The position numbers and the translations under genes are program-made. 64,000 nt of DNA from Ochotona curzoniae (Eukaryota; Chordata; Mammalia; Lagomorpha; Ochotonidae): positions 2,754,001-2,818,000 of the forward strand of contig NW_024466413.1 in the NCBI RefSeq assembly GCF_017591425.1, given 5' to 3'. Below, in pieces: positions 36,030 through 45,829 of the stretch. Each line of letters begins with the position of its first letter. The first letter of the stretch is position 1. The notes under the pieces were generated by a model, which worked only from the letters and a program-made list of their open reading frames with translations, made no database searches and was not told where the DNA came from.

Positions 36030-36247
36030 ATCTGTGTGTGTATGTGTACGTATGTGTCTGTGTGCTCTCTGTGTATATGTGTGTCTGTGCATGTCTCTGC
36101 ATGTATGTGGATGTGTGTATACGTATGTCTGCAAGTGTGTGTCTGTGCTTATGTGGGTCTGTGTCTGTGTATATCTCTGTGTTACATGTGTCTATGAGTG
36201 TGCTTGTGTCTGTGCTTGTGCCTGTGTGTGTGTGTGTGTTTGTGTGT
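36030..36247 (+). repeat. TG-rich microsatellite
   Basis: About 218 bp of (TG)n with ctg, atg, tatg and ctctg interruptions, ending in a purer (tg)9 run. Cys/Val-rich frames on plus and Thr/His-rich frames on minus are its translations. Confidence 0.95.
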
Positions 36248-36604
36248 AAGAAAAAAAGAGAGACAGAAACGGACTTTGAGGGAGTTGTGGATGGTTGCCA
36301 GCAGAGGGATAGGAAAGAAGTTTGAGTTGTAGTTTTCAGCACTTGAGTTCGCCCCACAATTGGCCAAATTGCTCTATTTATGAGTGACAAAGGTGCCCAC
36401 GTCCATCTGTTAGCTTAGATAACTACACACCAATACACATTCTGATGGCCAATTCAAAATAAACCCGAGCTGCAAAGACATATTGTGCAACTGAAACATG
36501 TTATGGAGCTTACATAACCCATTTCCAGAATTATCTCTCCACTGTCAACCCAGACGGAAGCAACAGAGAAAGCACTCCTACCTTTTACAATGCACTTGGA
36601 GGGG

Positions 36605-36735
36605 GCAGAACTGGGTCAGCACTTAGAGACTCCAACAGGCATAGGTTCAAATATTTCTGCCATCTATTGGCTCTCTAACCTTGGTCAAGTTCTACATAAC
36701 TTTTTTCAACTCTACCTTCATAAAAGCCTTGGTTA
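36605..36735 (+). mobile_element. MIR fragment
   Basis: 'agactccaacaggcataggttcaaat', 'tattggctctctaaccttggtcaagttc' and 'caactctaccttcataaaa' follow the MIR core order (sense). Confidence 0.55.
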
Positions 36736-36849
36736 TACCACAAAAACTCTGTGGGTGTTATTTTCACAAAAATATTGAGAGCATACATATGAAAATGCAA
36801 CAATATAAAGGATATATTTTAGAAATATTACAGCAATAGTCTGTCTTTG

Positions 36850-37215
36850 GCTGAGGGCAGGAACTTGATGATCAAGAGGCTGTAAATAAATTTTGGAGAC
36901 CAGTACTATATCACGATATTAGTTAAGCCTTGCTTGAGACTTCCACATCACTGTGATAGTTCAAGTCCTGGCTACTCTTCTCTGATTCAGCTCTCTGTGA
37001 ATGTGCTTGGAAATGGCCGAATTACTTGAGACCCCACTGTTTATGTGGGAGACCCACATGGAGTTCCTTGCTTCTGTAATCAGAGCTTGTCCCAGTAATG
37101 GCTGCCACAGCCCTCTGAGAAATGAATCAGTGAACGGAGAATCTCTGTCTGCTGCTTTCTCTCTCCTGTTCTCTCTTTCCTCTTCCCTCTCCCTCTCTCT
37201 TGCCATTTCATTCCA
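36850..37215 (+). mobile_element. CSINE, older
   Basis: 'gttcaagtcctggctactcttctctgattcagctctctg' is the B-box and body. It is followed by 'ggaaatggccgaattacttgagacccc', 'ggctgccacagccctctgagaaatgaatcagtg' and a long ctctctcctgttctctc tract. Confidence 0.7.
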
Positions 37216-37958
37216 ACCAACTCTTGTTTTCTGGGTGAGAATCTGCAAGGGAAAGTTGAGCTTCCTGGTACCATCACACTACCTGACTTGTAGCAAGAAG
37301 AAAGAAGCACAACAAATCAATTTATTCTGAAAAAGGCACAGACAGTTTCACAGTGTGAACTATATTTAGCCAATGCTTGGATGATACATAGAAGTTTTGC
37401 AAACAAGAAAATGGGATAAGAAGAAATTTCACAAAGAAGAGAAAGAGAATTTTTTTTAAAAGAGAATTTTTAAAAATCAAAGGCACAGAATTAAATGTCT
37501 TATTAAGAGAGGATGTGATCATTTTAACGAGATTGGAACAAGGAGACCTAACTTGCATGACAAGACTGGAGAACAGTAAAGGCAGTCAGCAATCGTGCAA
37601 GTAAATTTGAATTCCACATTTTAGTTTATTTTCAAACTAGAATGACTCACTTATAAGTCTCTCTGGCAGTGGCCCAAAATTGCAATGCTATTTTGTTCAA
37701 CACTTGGCTAATGCACTGTCCATTTGTGTTCCATGTTACATTGATGACTTTGCCCTTTGGTCTCTTGCCCTGCCCTAGGTTGTGAAAGCCGTCCTTCCCC
37801 CAAACAGATCAGTTTCCCTCTCTCCATTTCCCTGTCGTGCTGAGGGTGAAGTGATGTCTGGTGACTTTGCAGTTTAATCGTGTCAAGATGAGCTTCCACC
37901 AGACACATGCAACCCAATCTCCTGGTTCTACTGAGGAGGGGTCTTTGTACCTCAACCC
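37216..37958. other. Unassigned sequence, 5' flank of the provirus
   Basis: No gene recognised. It contains the A/T run near 37440-37490 and ends with the left copy of the 5-bp target duplication. Confidence 0.35.
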
Positions 37959-37963
37959 ATCCC

Positions 37964-38564
37964 TGTAAGGACTTATTCCAATATCCCACCCTGGACCCTG
38001 CGCCATTTCTTCTTCCTCACTGCTCACGGAATTCACGCCAGTCCAGCCATCCACCAATCAGATGTAACCTGGCATTCCACCTGAGAATCCCACCCCCAAT
38101 CTCCCAGCCCCTTCCCCAACCCCGCCCACTCGCCAATCATCCCCAGGCATTCACCTACAGGCACCAATCCCCTGGGGCCTTGACCTCAATCCCTCCCAAT
38201 CCCGCCCCCCACACCTGGCAGACAAAAAAGGCCCCCAGGTGCAGTTCGCTCCTTTTTGCTCTCTCTCTTCCTCTCCTTGGTTCCTTTCCCCTGCTCTTCC
38301 TCCCTTCCCTCCCCTTCCCCTGTTCCTGCCCCACTCGGTTCTCTCTCTCTCTCTCTCTCTCTCTCTTCTTCCTTGCTCTCCCCCTTCCCTTTCCCTTTCC
38401 CCCTTTTCCTGCCCCACTGGAATAAACTTCCTAAGATATGTCGTTGCGTCCGGTGTTTTCAGCTCACGGTAAAGAACCAGGTTGCGGGAATTAGCTGCGC
38501 GTAAAGTATCTTAATATCCTGTTACCTAAAACTAGAACTCTTACACTCTTTTAAATAACTAACA
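37964..38564 (+). repeat. 5' LTR of the provirus
   Basis: 601 bp, TG...CA ends. U3 holds three CCAAT boxes (first at 38054), a GC-box-like 'cccgccc' and a (CT)n tract. AATAAA at 38421-38426 marks the R region. The near-identical partner is at 42752-43370, 18 bp longer, mainly in the CT tract. A 172-aa plus frame across it is not a gene. Confidence 0.97.
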
Positions 38565-38566
38565 TT

Positions 38567-38584
38567 TGGTGCCGTGACCGGTCG
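38567..38584 (+). promoter_or_regulatory. Retroviral primer-binding site, tRNA-His-like
   Basis: TGGTGCCGTGAC starts two bases after the LTR and matches the complement of the 3' end of tRNA-His over its first 12 bases. The match continues if one base is skipped. This fits the HERV-H-type class I primer choice, but other tRNAs are not excluded. Confidence 0.75.
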
Positions 38585-39101
38585 GTTTCCCCCGGCACTT
38601 GGCCACGTGGCCTTCGGGCCTTTGGCCACTACCGGGACCCGAACCGTGAGAACTGTGATCTGTGTTAACTGTCTTCATCTGCGCCACCGAGACTCAGCAG
38701 CCATCAGAATCCGTCTCCATCCGCCCGCTGCTTCGTGAATTCGTCTCCAACAGCCTGTTCCTGATTTTGCCTTCTTCGGCCTGTTCCTGATTTCGCCTGC
38801 CGGTTCCAGAATTCTCTACCTCCACGTGGCCGTTCCTGAGTTCATCTAACTTGACCGTGCTAGCATCTGCCTCCATCCAGCAGCAACGTTGCCCAGACGC
38901 GTGCTCCCTGGTACTCCATCTCCACATGGAGCACAGGAGGTATTCCCCATCTTTCCGAATGCTAAGTTGTTGCATGCATACACTGTTGTAGATAGGGTTC
39001 CCTTCCTCAGCCCTTGGAGTTTTGGGTTTGGCTTGGCATATTTGTGCTCCTCTGAATAGGTCTGATTTTCCACTTCTGGGAGTTTTTGGGAGACCGGTTC
39101 T

Positions 39102-39586
39102 GTAAACCCCCGGCCGAGTGCCGTGTCTCTTAGCCACTGGGCGGAAGTCCCCCGACCACTGGGTCACTCTGGGGGCCCCCTGTACCTCCGAGTCGGGCCA
39201 CTGGGCTGTTAACGACTTCGGATACAGGCGGTGTTTGGGGACCTGGCTCGTCCCTTACATAGGGGGTGACGACCTTCTACGAGAGCCTTCTTTTCCTGAC
39301 CACTGGGTCTGACCACTGGGTCGTTTTTACGGACCACTGGGTCCACCATGGTAAACCCCTGCCGGGTGCCGTGTCTCTTAGCCACTGGGCTGAAGTCCCC
39401 CAACCACTGGGTCACTCTGGGGGCCCCCCTGTACCTCCAAGTCGGGCCACTGGGCTGTTAACGACTTCGGATACAGGCGGTGTTTGGGGACCTGGCTCGT
39501 CCCTTACGTAGGGGGTGACGACCTTCTACGAGAGCCGTCTTTTCCTGACCACTGGGTCGCTTTTACGGACCACTGGGTCCACCATG
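39102..39586 (+). repeat. Tandem duplication in the proviral leader
   Basis: Two adjacent copies start at 39102 and 39351, 249 bp apart, and the second ends at about 39586. Copy 1 has an extra 13 bp, a local duplication of 'ctgaccactgggt', so copy 2 is about 236 bp. Each copy has repeated 'gaccactgggtc' motifs and runs into 'gtaa' at the junctions; copy 2 and the third junction read 'accatggtaa'. It lies between primer site and gag, where packaging signals sit in gammaretroviruses. Confidence 0.93.
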
Positions 39587-39609
39587 GTAATCAGTCCTGA
39601 GTTGTAATA

Positions 39610-39894
39610 ATGGGAGCTATTTCTTCATCGCCAGCTCCTCCCAACACCCCTTTGGGCTGCCTTCTAGCAAATTTAGACACCCTTGAATTGGCTTGTTACC
39701 TAATACTTTAATACGCCTCTGATGTGGATTGGCCCCAGTATTCCCTAGCTAACTCCTTCAAGTGGCCAGTTAATGGCATTTCGCATCCGGACATCTTTCG
39801 GAACCTAGCTCATTGCTGCATGCATTCGGAAAAATCGGGGGAAGTCTCGTTCCCTCTTCACTCTCGGCTTTCTGTCTTTTCCGTAGTTTTCTAG
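39610..39894 (+). pseudogene. Proviral gag start (matrix-like), broken
   Basis: An ATG at 39610-39612 opens a Gly at residue 2 with a Ser at residue 6, as in a myristoylated matrix. The frame hits TAA at 39709-39711 after 33 codons and then stays open to TAG at 39892-39894. The stretch after the first stop keeps a tryptophan- and proline-containing texture (D-W-P, K-W-P) typical of gamma-type matrix. It is a non-functional relic. Confidence 0.7.
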
Positions 39895-40949
39895 CTATGA
39901 AGTAGGAAACCCCAGTGCCCTCTTCCAGGGCTCTGGTGCCACGTGCAACCGCCATCTTATCCTCCATGTGCAGTCGACCCCCACCCTCTCCCTCTGTCCA
40001 CCATCTTACCTTTTCTCTCCCTGCCATCCCCCACTGTTTGAAGGTCTCCATTTGCTCCCCACTGGGAAGCAAAGATTTCCTGTTTAAAACTTTTCTGTTT
40101 AGCCCTTAGCCTAACTTGCTCTCCCAGTTTCTTTTGTCTTGACCACATCCAAACACCCTAAGGGCCTACATTTCTGTAGCTTTCCCCCCCACCCCTTAGC
40201 AGAGAGGGGTGGAGTAAGAGATAAGTGATTTAGCCTTTCCTTTTAAAAAAAAAGGGGAAAAGAAAAAAGTGCAACTTGTTCTGTAACTTAATGTAATGTG
40301 AAGTAAATAGATGCTTACGTTTGTTTCTAGGTTCCAATAGATACTATTGCATCCATTGCAGATAGAGCTAAAGTTAAACAGTAAGCTACAGGTTCCAACT
40401 GAAAGCATCTTTAATTTGGGTTACTGAAAGCAAGATATAATTCTAAATAACTGGTAACTTTAAACTGATAACTTTAAAGCATTTTGAAACTTTAAACTTG
40501 TTTTTCAAAGGCTGTTACGAAAGCTGTTTTGTTTTATAATGTATGTTAATTGATATACATGAACATGTTTACTTAGCAAGCTATGTAACCTATTCTAATT
40601 GACTTATAGATGAGAATTGCTAAGTTAAATCTCTTAATTTTGTAAATAATTCCTTGAGATTAGGGCCAGGCCACAGAGAAATCCTCCAACTTCTTAGAAT
40701 GCTTGAGCAATGACTGAGTATATTCCATTAGATCCTATACAGAAAAGAATAGGTGCTGTATAGATGCTAGATTCTTAACTACCCTGGACGTTAGGACAGA
40801 ACTTTAGAAACTTACAAATGGGACCTGAAAGTACCCTGATATCCTCTTAAAGGGGTCACTATGGTCTTTTACCTTAAAGACCAGGAGGGGATCCCATGGC
40901 AGAGCAGGATGAGAAAGGTGTGTGCTCCTGGTTCCAGTGAGACCCCCAG

Positions 40950-41070
40950 AGGCCTCCCAAGTGCTCTTCGTTGCAGAAGCAATGGACACTTCATGAAGAA
41001 TCATCAGAAAGGACACCCAGGGCCATGTCCCAGCTACCAAGGAGGTCACTGGAGATGTGACTGCCCCTGA
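40950..41070 (+). pseudogene. Proviral nucleocapsid relic (zinc knuckles)
   Basis: One frame reads CRSNGHFMKN, a first knuckle that has lost its leading cysteine. It is followed by CPSYQGGHWRCDCP, a second knuckle with Tyr where the second Cys should be and one residue missing before the His. A stop follows (cccctga). Two knuckles in tandem fit a class I nucleocapsid. Both are damaged. Confidence 0.7.
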
Positions 41071-41189
41071 AGGCCAAGTACTTCAGGTCAGTCATTTCCC
41101 ATTGGATCTCCCACATGGGACGGAAGCAGCCCAGGAACCTGCACAGGCTCAAGGCCATCCACGGACTTCGGTGACACCACGGAACAGCA

Positions 41190-41275
41190 CCCAAGAGCCA
41201 CGGGTGGTTCTCACAGTGGAAGGGAAAACTAAGTTTCCGTCTGGACACTGCCTTCTCTGTCCTAGCTAGCTTTGG
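41190..41275 (+). pseudogene. Proviral protease start, frameshifted
   Basis: One frame gives EPRVVLTVEG, the usual segment before a retroviral aspartic protease active site. It then reads past the active-site position without D-T-G. In the adjacent frame, at 41244-41252, the residues D-T-A appear, so a single-base frameshift and a Gly-to-Ala change break the site. A stop follows at about 41269. Confidence 0.65.
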
Positions 41276-42199
41276 CTTCTTCCCTCTCTTATGGTGACCA
41301 TCAGGGTCTCTCAGGAGCCCCAAATTAGCTTAGGTGACAGAGTAATCTAGGAGCTCAGAAAAGAAGTCATTTCTAGGGAAAAGTTAGTTAACCTGTAACT
41401 GCTCAGCCTGCATCAGTGACCAGGTTCCTGATAGACGTGCTTGCCATCTCGCTCTTCAGTTTTACTGGACTTCACTGAGGTAGGATCCCAGAACTGTTAT
41501 AAGGTAGACTTCATGTCCTCCTTATTTGCAGAGTTATTTTGGATTTCTCAGTTCATCTACTTAAGATTCTTGTGTTCTTCAATTGCCAATACATGGTTTG
41601 TTAGTCTGTAAGTTAGTAGATTGCTTGCCTCTGCCTTAAAGTGTGTAAAGTTCTGTAAAATCTTGTTGGAATACTAAATAGTTAAATCTTGTGCCATTTT
41701 CAGTGTGACCAGTAGATCTTGTACCAGAATGTTTTAAGTGCTGTGCTTTATGTTCTAGGCTAGATGTCTTCCTGAGACTCTTAGGGCTTACAACGATTGG
41801 TAAAGTATAATGGTTTAGAAAAATCAAACACTTGCCCATTCCCTAGCTGGATGCAAAACTACTATAGCATTTCCAAATGGAAGTTGGCTTGCATTTACCT
41901 GTATGTTCTGATGCCACATACTAATCCTTTCATTGTTTTAGATAACAATTTTATACAACCGAAAAGGTTTCATGTGTTCCATTGCATTCATTGGGTATGT
42001 TTCAAAATTTGGGATGTGAAATAGTTAAGTTAAACCTAATATAAATCTAGTCCATTGTTTTAATCTAATGCAATGTTTCCTCTGACAAAGGTTGAAACCT
42101 GACAATTCTTTTATATCTAAGCTTGAAAGCCCAAGTATTCCATCTGGGTTTCTAACTGAACTCCTGACCTGCTAAGTTGGGAAAGATTATAATTCTAAC
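41276..42199 (+). other. Proviral internal segment without pol
   Basis: No reverse transcriptase or integrase motif (for example no Y-x-D-D) was seen on the plus strand. This is far shorter than the 3-4 kb a pol gene needs, so pol has been deleted or replaced. 'tgctcttcagttttactggacttcactgag' could be a splice acceptor region, which is speculative. Confidence 0.5.
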
Positions 42200-42420
42200 A
42201 TGTTTTGTTATCTAGACCAAGAAAGAGAAGCCTTCAAGTGCCAGGCAGTAGTACTTCAGACATCTGATGACTTCTACCTTCTACCAGGAACCTCTAGAAC
42301 CCCCTACTGCTACAGTTGCTCAACGCCCCCTTTCAGCTCGAAGAAGCTAGAGCGGTCGTTGTCTGTTATCCCTGTTCACTCCTGTTGGCAATGTGAGGAG
42401 TTTGATAGCATGATAGGCAG
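42200..42420 (+). pseudogene. Possible env tail relic and 3' untranslated region
   Basis: A frame around 42215-42310 reads as a short polar C-terminal-like tail. It is followed by 'caacgccccctttcagctcgaagaagctagagcggtcg', which resembles the 3' region of class I retroviruses between env and the polypurine tract. No surface unit, fusion peptide or membrane segment is visible. Confidence 0.45.
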
Positions 42421-42739
42421 TCAGGGTCTCTGGTTCCTGGTGAAGCTACTTTGTCTGCACTGACCGTTCAGGAGTAATGAAGAATCCAGTATAACAAGGC
42501 CTGGCTAACAGAAAATGAACTCAAGCCAGCTTTTCCAAGGGACTCTTAATAACCCTTCCCTCCACTCCCACGCACTGAAATGTAAAAATTCTTTTCTAAT
42601 CATACCATTAACAAGTTTATTTGCAGGACTAGAAGCGTTCGTCCATCTCCCATTCCTCCCACCAGGCTGCAACCACTGCCAAGAGAAAACGGCTCCTAGA
42701 AGCCATAGAGAACAATGCCCCTCTTCCTTTATATATAAC

Positions 42740-42751
42740 AAAAGGGAGGAA
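42740..42751 (+). promoter_or_regulatory. Polypurine tract
   Basis: aaaagggaggaa lies immediately before the TG of the 3' LTR, the expected plus-strand primer site. Confidence 0.9.
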
Positions 42752-43127
42752 TGTAAGGACTTATTCCAATATCCCACCCTGGACCCTGCGCCATTTCTTC
42801 TTCCTCACTGCTCACGGAATTCGCGCCAGTCCAGCCATCCACCAATCAGATGTAACCTGGCATTCCACCTGAGAATCCCACCCCCAATCTCCCAGCCCCT
42901 TCCCCAACCCCGCCCACTCGCCAATCATCCCCAGGCATTCACCTGCAGGCACCAATCCCCTGGGGCCTTGACCTCAATCTCTCCCAATCCCCACCCCCCC
43001 ACACCTGGCAGACAAAAAAGGCCCCCAGGTGCAGTTCGCTCCTTTTTGCTCTCTCTCTTCCTCTCCTTGGTTCCTCTCCCCTGCTCTTCCTCCCTTCCCT
43101 CCCCTTCCCCTGTTCCTGCCCCACTCG

Positions 43128-43175
<48 letters not shown>

Positions 43176-43370
43176 TCCTTGCTCTCCCCCTTCCCTTTCC
43201 CTTTCCCCCTTTTCCTGCCCCGCTGGAATAAACTTCCTAAGATATGTCGTTGCGTCCGGTGTTTTCAGCTCACGGTAAAGAACCAGGTTGCGGGAATTAG
43301 CTGCGCGTAAAGTATCTTAATATCCTGTTACCTAAAACTAGAACTCTTACACTCTTTTAAATAACTAACA
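42752..43370 (+). repeat. 3' LTR of the provirus
   Basis: 619 bp, TG...CA ends, followed by the right-hand atccc duplication. It differs from the 5' LTR by about six substitutions, a 1-2 base C-run indel and a longer (CT)n tract. AATAAA is at 43227-43232. Confidence 0.97.
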
Positions 43371-43375
43371 ATCCC

Positions 43376-45690
43376 TACTTAGAGAATAGATATCCATGTT
43401 CCCAAAGCTTCCTTGCTGCTCCTTTGTCTTTTCTGCTCTGATTCCAGTGGCTGTGGGGAGCTGAGTACTATCACAGCTCAGGTAAGTAAGCCTTGCATGA
43501 AAAAGTATCACATTGGTTTCATCCTACCCACAACTTTTCTTTTGAGTTTTACTTCCAAAATGCCTATGCATGTTTAATGTAGGTCATTGGTGTTCACAGC
43601 ACTACTGACTGCAAGGCTCTGTCGGTAATCAACCAGCTCGCATTACTCCCAAATTATGCTAAATGATGTCAGGGCGATGTGATCCAATTTCCTCTTAGGA
43701 ATATCCTAAATGTTCTCAAGTTAATTTGAGGTTTGTTTGAATGATCCCAATATCAGGAAAAAGGCCACTTTATAAATCACAGACTGTATGGCCTGTTTTG
43801 GCAAATACTGAGAAGATATTTATCCTTTATTGGGAAAAATAATTGCTTTTGATAGCATACCACACTACTTATACATATGTGTAGCAAGACATACCTTCTA
43901 AGGAGTCATGCGCCCGCAAACTTCAGATTTAGCACATTTTCATAGTTATGGTAAAAAAATTAGGAAATACACTTTTTTGTTTTTCTGATTTTATGGAGTG
44001 GATTAAAATTTTTTTAGAAGTAAATTAAATGTCCCCAGTAGGTTAGCCTCAGACTCATCTGTCATATTTATATTTCTTTCCTTCACATAATTATAATATG
44101 TAGATCTAAGATATCTTTATTCTATAACATGAGACCAAATATAAGGAATCAGCTCATTGTTTTTGAACCTAGATTTTCTAGTTGCCAGGAAGTAAAGGCA
44201 TCATTTAGATGATCTTGCAGTGCGTTTAGGAGTGGCACACAGTTAGATTTTGGTAGCAAGTGGAGAAGTATCGACAGATGATCTACCATTCCTCACGTGA
44301 CAGTTACAGGGCTTGTAGTCACGTGACAGATTCCAGAAGATAGCATTTTGTAACACTCTCAAACTACAGAGAAATGCAAGAACAGGGTTAAGTTCTTGAG
44401 GGGCTCATCAAAGCACCATTTTCATATCACAGAATTCTATTAATTTGCTTAATATAATGTAAATTTTAGAGAATGATAGTTCAATTGTTTCAATAAAAGC
44501 ATGTTGAAATCACAGACTTTGAAAGTTAGGATTTCTTTCATGTCACAAATGAAACGCACTTAAAAAAATGCTAATAATGATACAGCTAAACAGGTGTGAA
44601 TGCAGACTCACACAGCAACATTAAAAATAGTTTTTTGAACTGTATTACAATATGAAATGAATAAATCACATGTGTAAAATATTCATTTATTCTTACCTTT
44701 AGGAAAATAAAGCAACATGTAGAAGAACACTCATTGAAACACTGTTTATAATACTTAGTTTTACACATTCCTTAAAATTCCAGCACAGTAATTAAGTAAA
44801 TACCTACAAACACATCAATTAACATATAATGCAACAAGTCCATTTTTAGTGGAAACTTTACATTTTAGAAAAATTTTGGGTAAATAAGTGACTTAGAAAG
44901 CTAAATGAAGGTCATGTATTAGTAGTTTATTATATCAATAATAACTGTTGATGATATAAAATCATGCAAGAGATAAAAATAATGAGTTATACCAATATAT
45001 AGTTAAATAGAAAGAAGTAATCCAAGATATTTTATTGAATGATAAACATAAATGGGTTATAAATTCAATATAAGATATACACATCCACATTCATATCTGA
45101 TATAATATTATTATTATAAGGATTATGATAATATGATAAGTAGACACAGACAAGGAGAGAGAAAGGGACAGCGAGAGAGAAGTATATATGCTTGTTCCAG
45201 ATTATATTACCCAACCCAATTCTCCACCACTCCGTGTAACTATGTCCTAGAATATGAGATTTTTTAGTTGTTGTGTTTAAAGGGCAGAACATATTTTCCT
45301 GCCTCAGATCTGGTGTTAGCCTTGCTCTCAACCAAAATAATCTGCCAGGACTGAGTCCAGGTGTAAAGGAATCCCACGTGGTTCTCATGTCCCTGTTGTC
45401 ATCTGCCACTGCCATTATAAGATATTCCTGGACCAGACCACTAGTGCCATGTGAAGGATGAGCTTTAAGTACAGCCCAGTGCTCCCAGGCAAACTGCAGA
45501 CCTGCAGTGAGAAGAAAAGCTACAGCTGCATGTGGCACTGATAATGAACAGTCCTCTGAGGCCTATGACATTTGTGCTGGCTTATTATGCAAAGCTGTAG
45601 TGATAGAAAATAAAATAAATTTTTGTATTATTGGCCTATGCATAATTTTGTGAGGTTCCTTTTTAAAGCAGAAGAAGCATAACTGATAAA
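43376..45690. other. Unassigned sequence, 3' flank of the provirus
   Basis: AT-rich. It holds a microexon-like splice pair at 43448-43481 and two TCACGTGACAG motifs at 44293-44329 (see findings). The 157-aa minus frame at 45065-45538 shows no family resemblance and may cross an old transposon. Confidence 0.4.
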
Positions 45691-45701
45691 TCATGACCAT
45701 A

Positions 45702-45733
45702 TATATACATATATATGCATATATATATATATA
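45702..45733. repeat. (TA)n-rich microsatellite
   Basis: atatatatac and atatatat steps, self-complementary. Confidence 0.85.
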
Positions 45734-45829
45734 ACATAGATGGCATCATTGGCAGATAAGCTCTACATTGAAAGACCCTAAAAAAATTTTAACACAATGA
45801 GAAGTGAAATGGAAAGACATAATAGAGAA

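Larger units (their letters stand above)
37959..43375 (+). mobile_element. Class I (gamma-like) endogenous retrovirus, provirus with target duplication
   Basis: A provirus of 5,407 bp (37964-43370) bounded by the direct repeat atccc at 37959-37963 and 43371-43375. Order: 5' LTR, primer-binding site, leader with a tandem duplication, a matrix-like gag start, a nucleocapsid zinc-knuckle relic, the start of a protease, a long stretch with no pol, an env-like tail, a polypurine tract and the 3' LTR. The tRNA-His-type primer site, the CCAAT-rich LTR and the gag/pro texture suggest the HERV-H-like part of class I. Reverse transcriptase and integrase are absent. Its coding region is broken by stops and a frameshift and could encode no viral protein. 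The two LTRs differ at only about six positions plus the CT tract, which implies a recent insertion. Confidence 0.93.

Noticed and set aside
36013..36390. Cys/Val-rich plus frame and Thr/His-rich minus frame
   Set aside because: Translation of the TG microsatellite.
38694..39167. Minus frame of 157 aa in the proviral leader
   Set aside because: It is antisense to the leader of the provirus, where no antisense gene is known in class I elements, and has no recognised domain.
42515..43231. Longest plus frame in the window, 238 aa
   Set aside because: It runs from the proviral 3' region into the LTR, including its CT tract. A matching frame occurs in the 5' LTR (37907-38425), showing it is LTR sequence rather than a gene.
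45065..45538. Minus frame of 157 aa with hydrophobic stretch near its C-terminus
   Set aside because: No motif or family recognised, no splice or promoter context, and it spans A/T-rich sequence that may include an old transposon. I would want homology before calling it.
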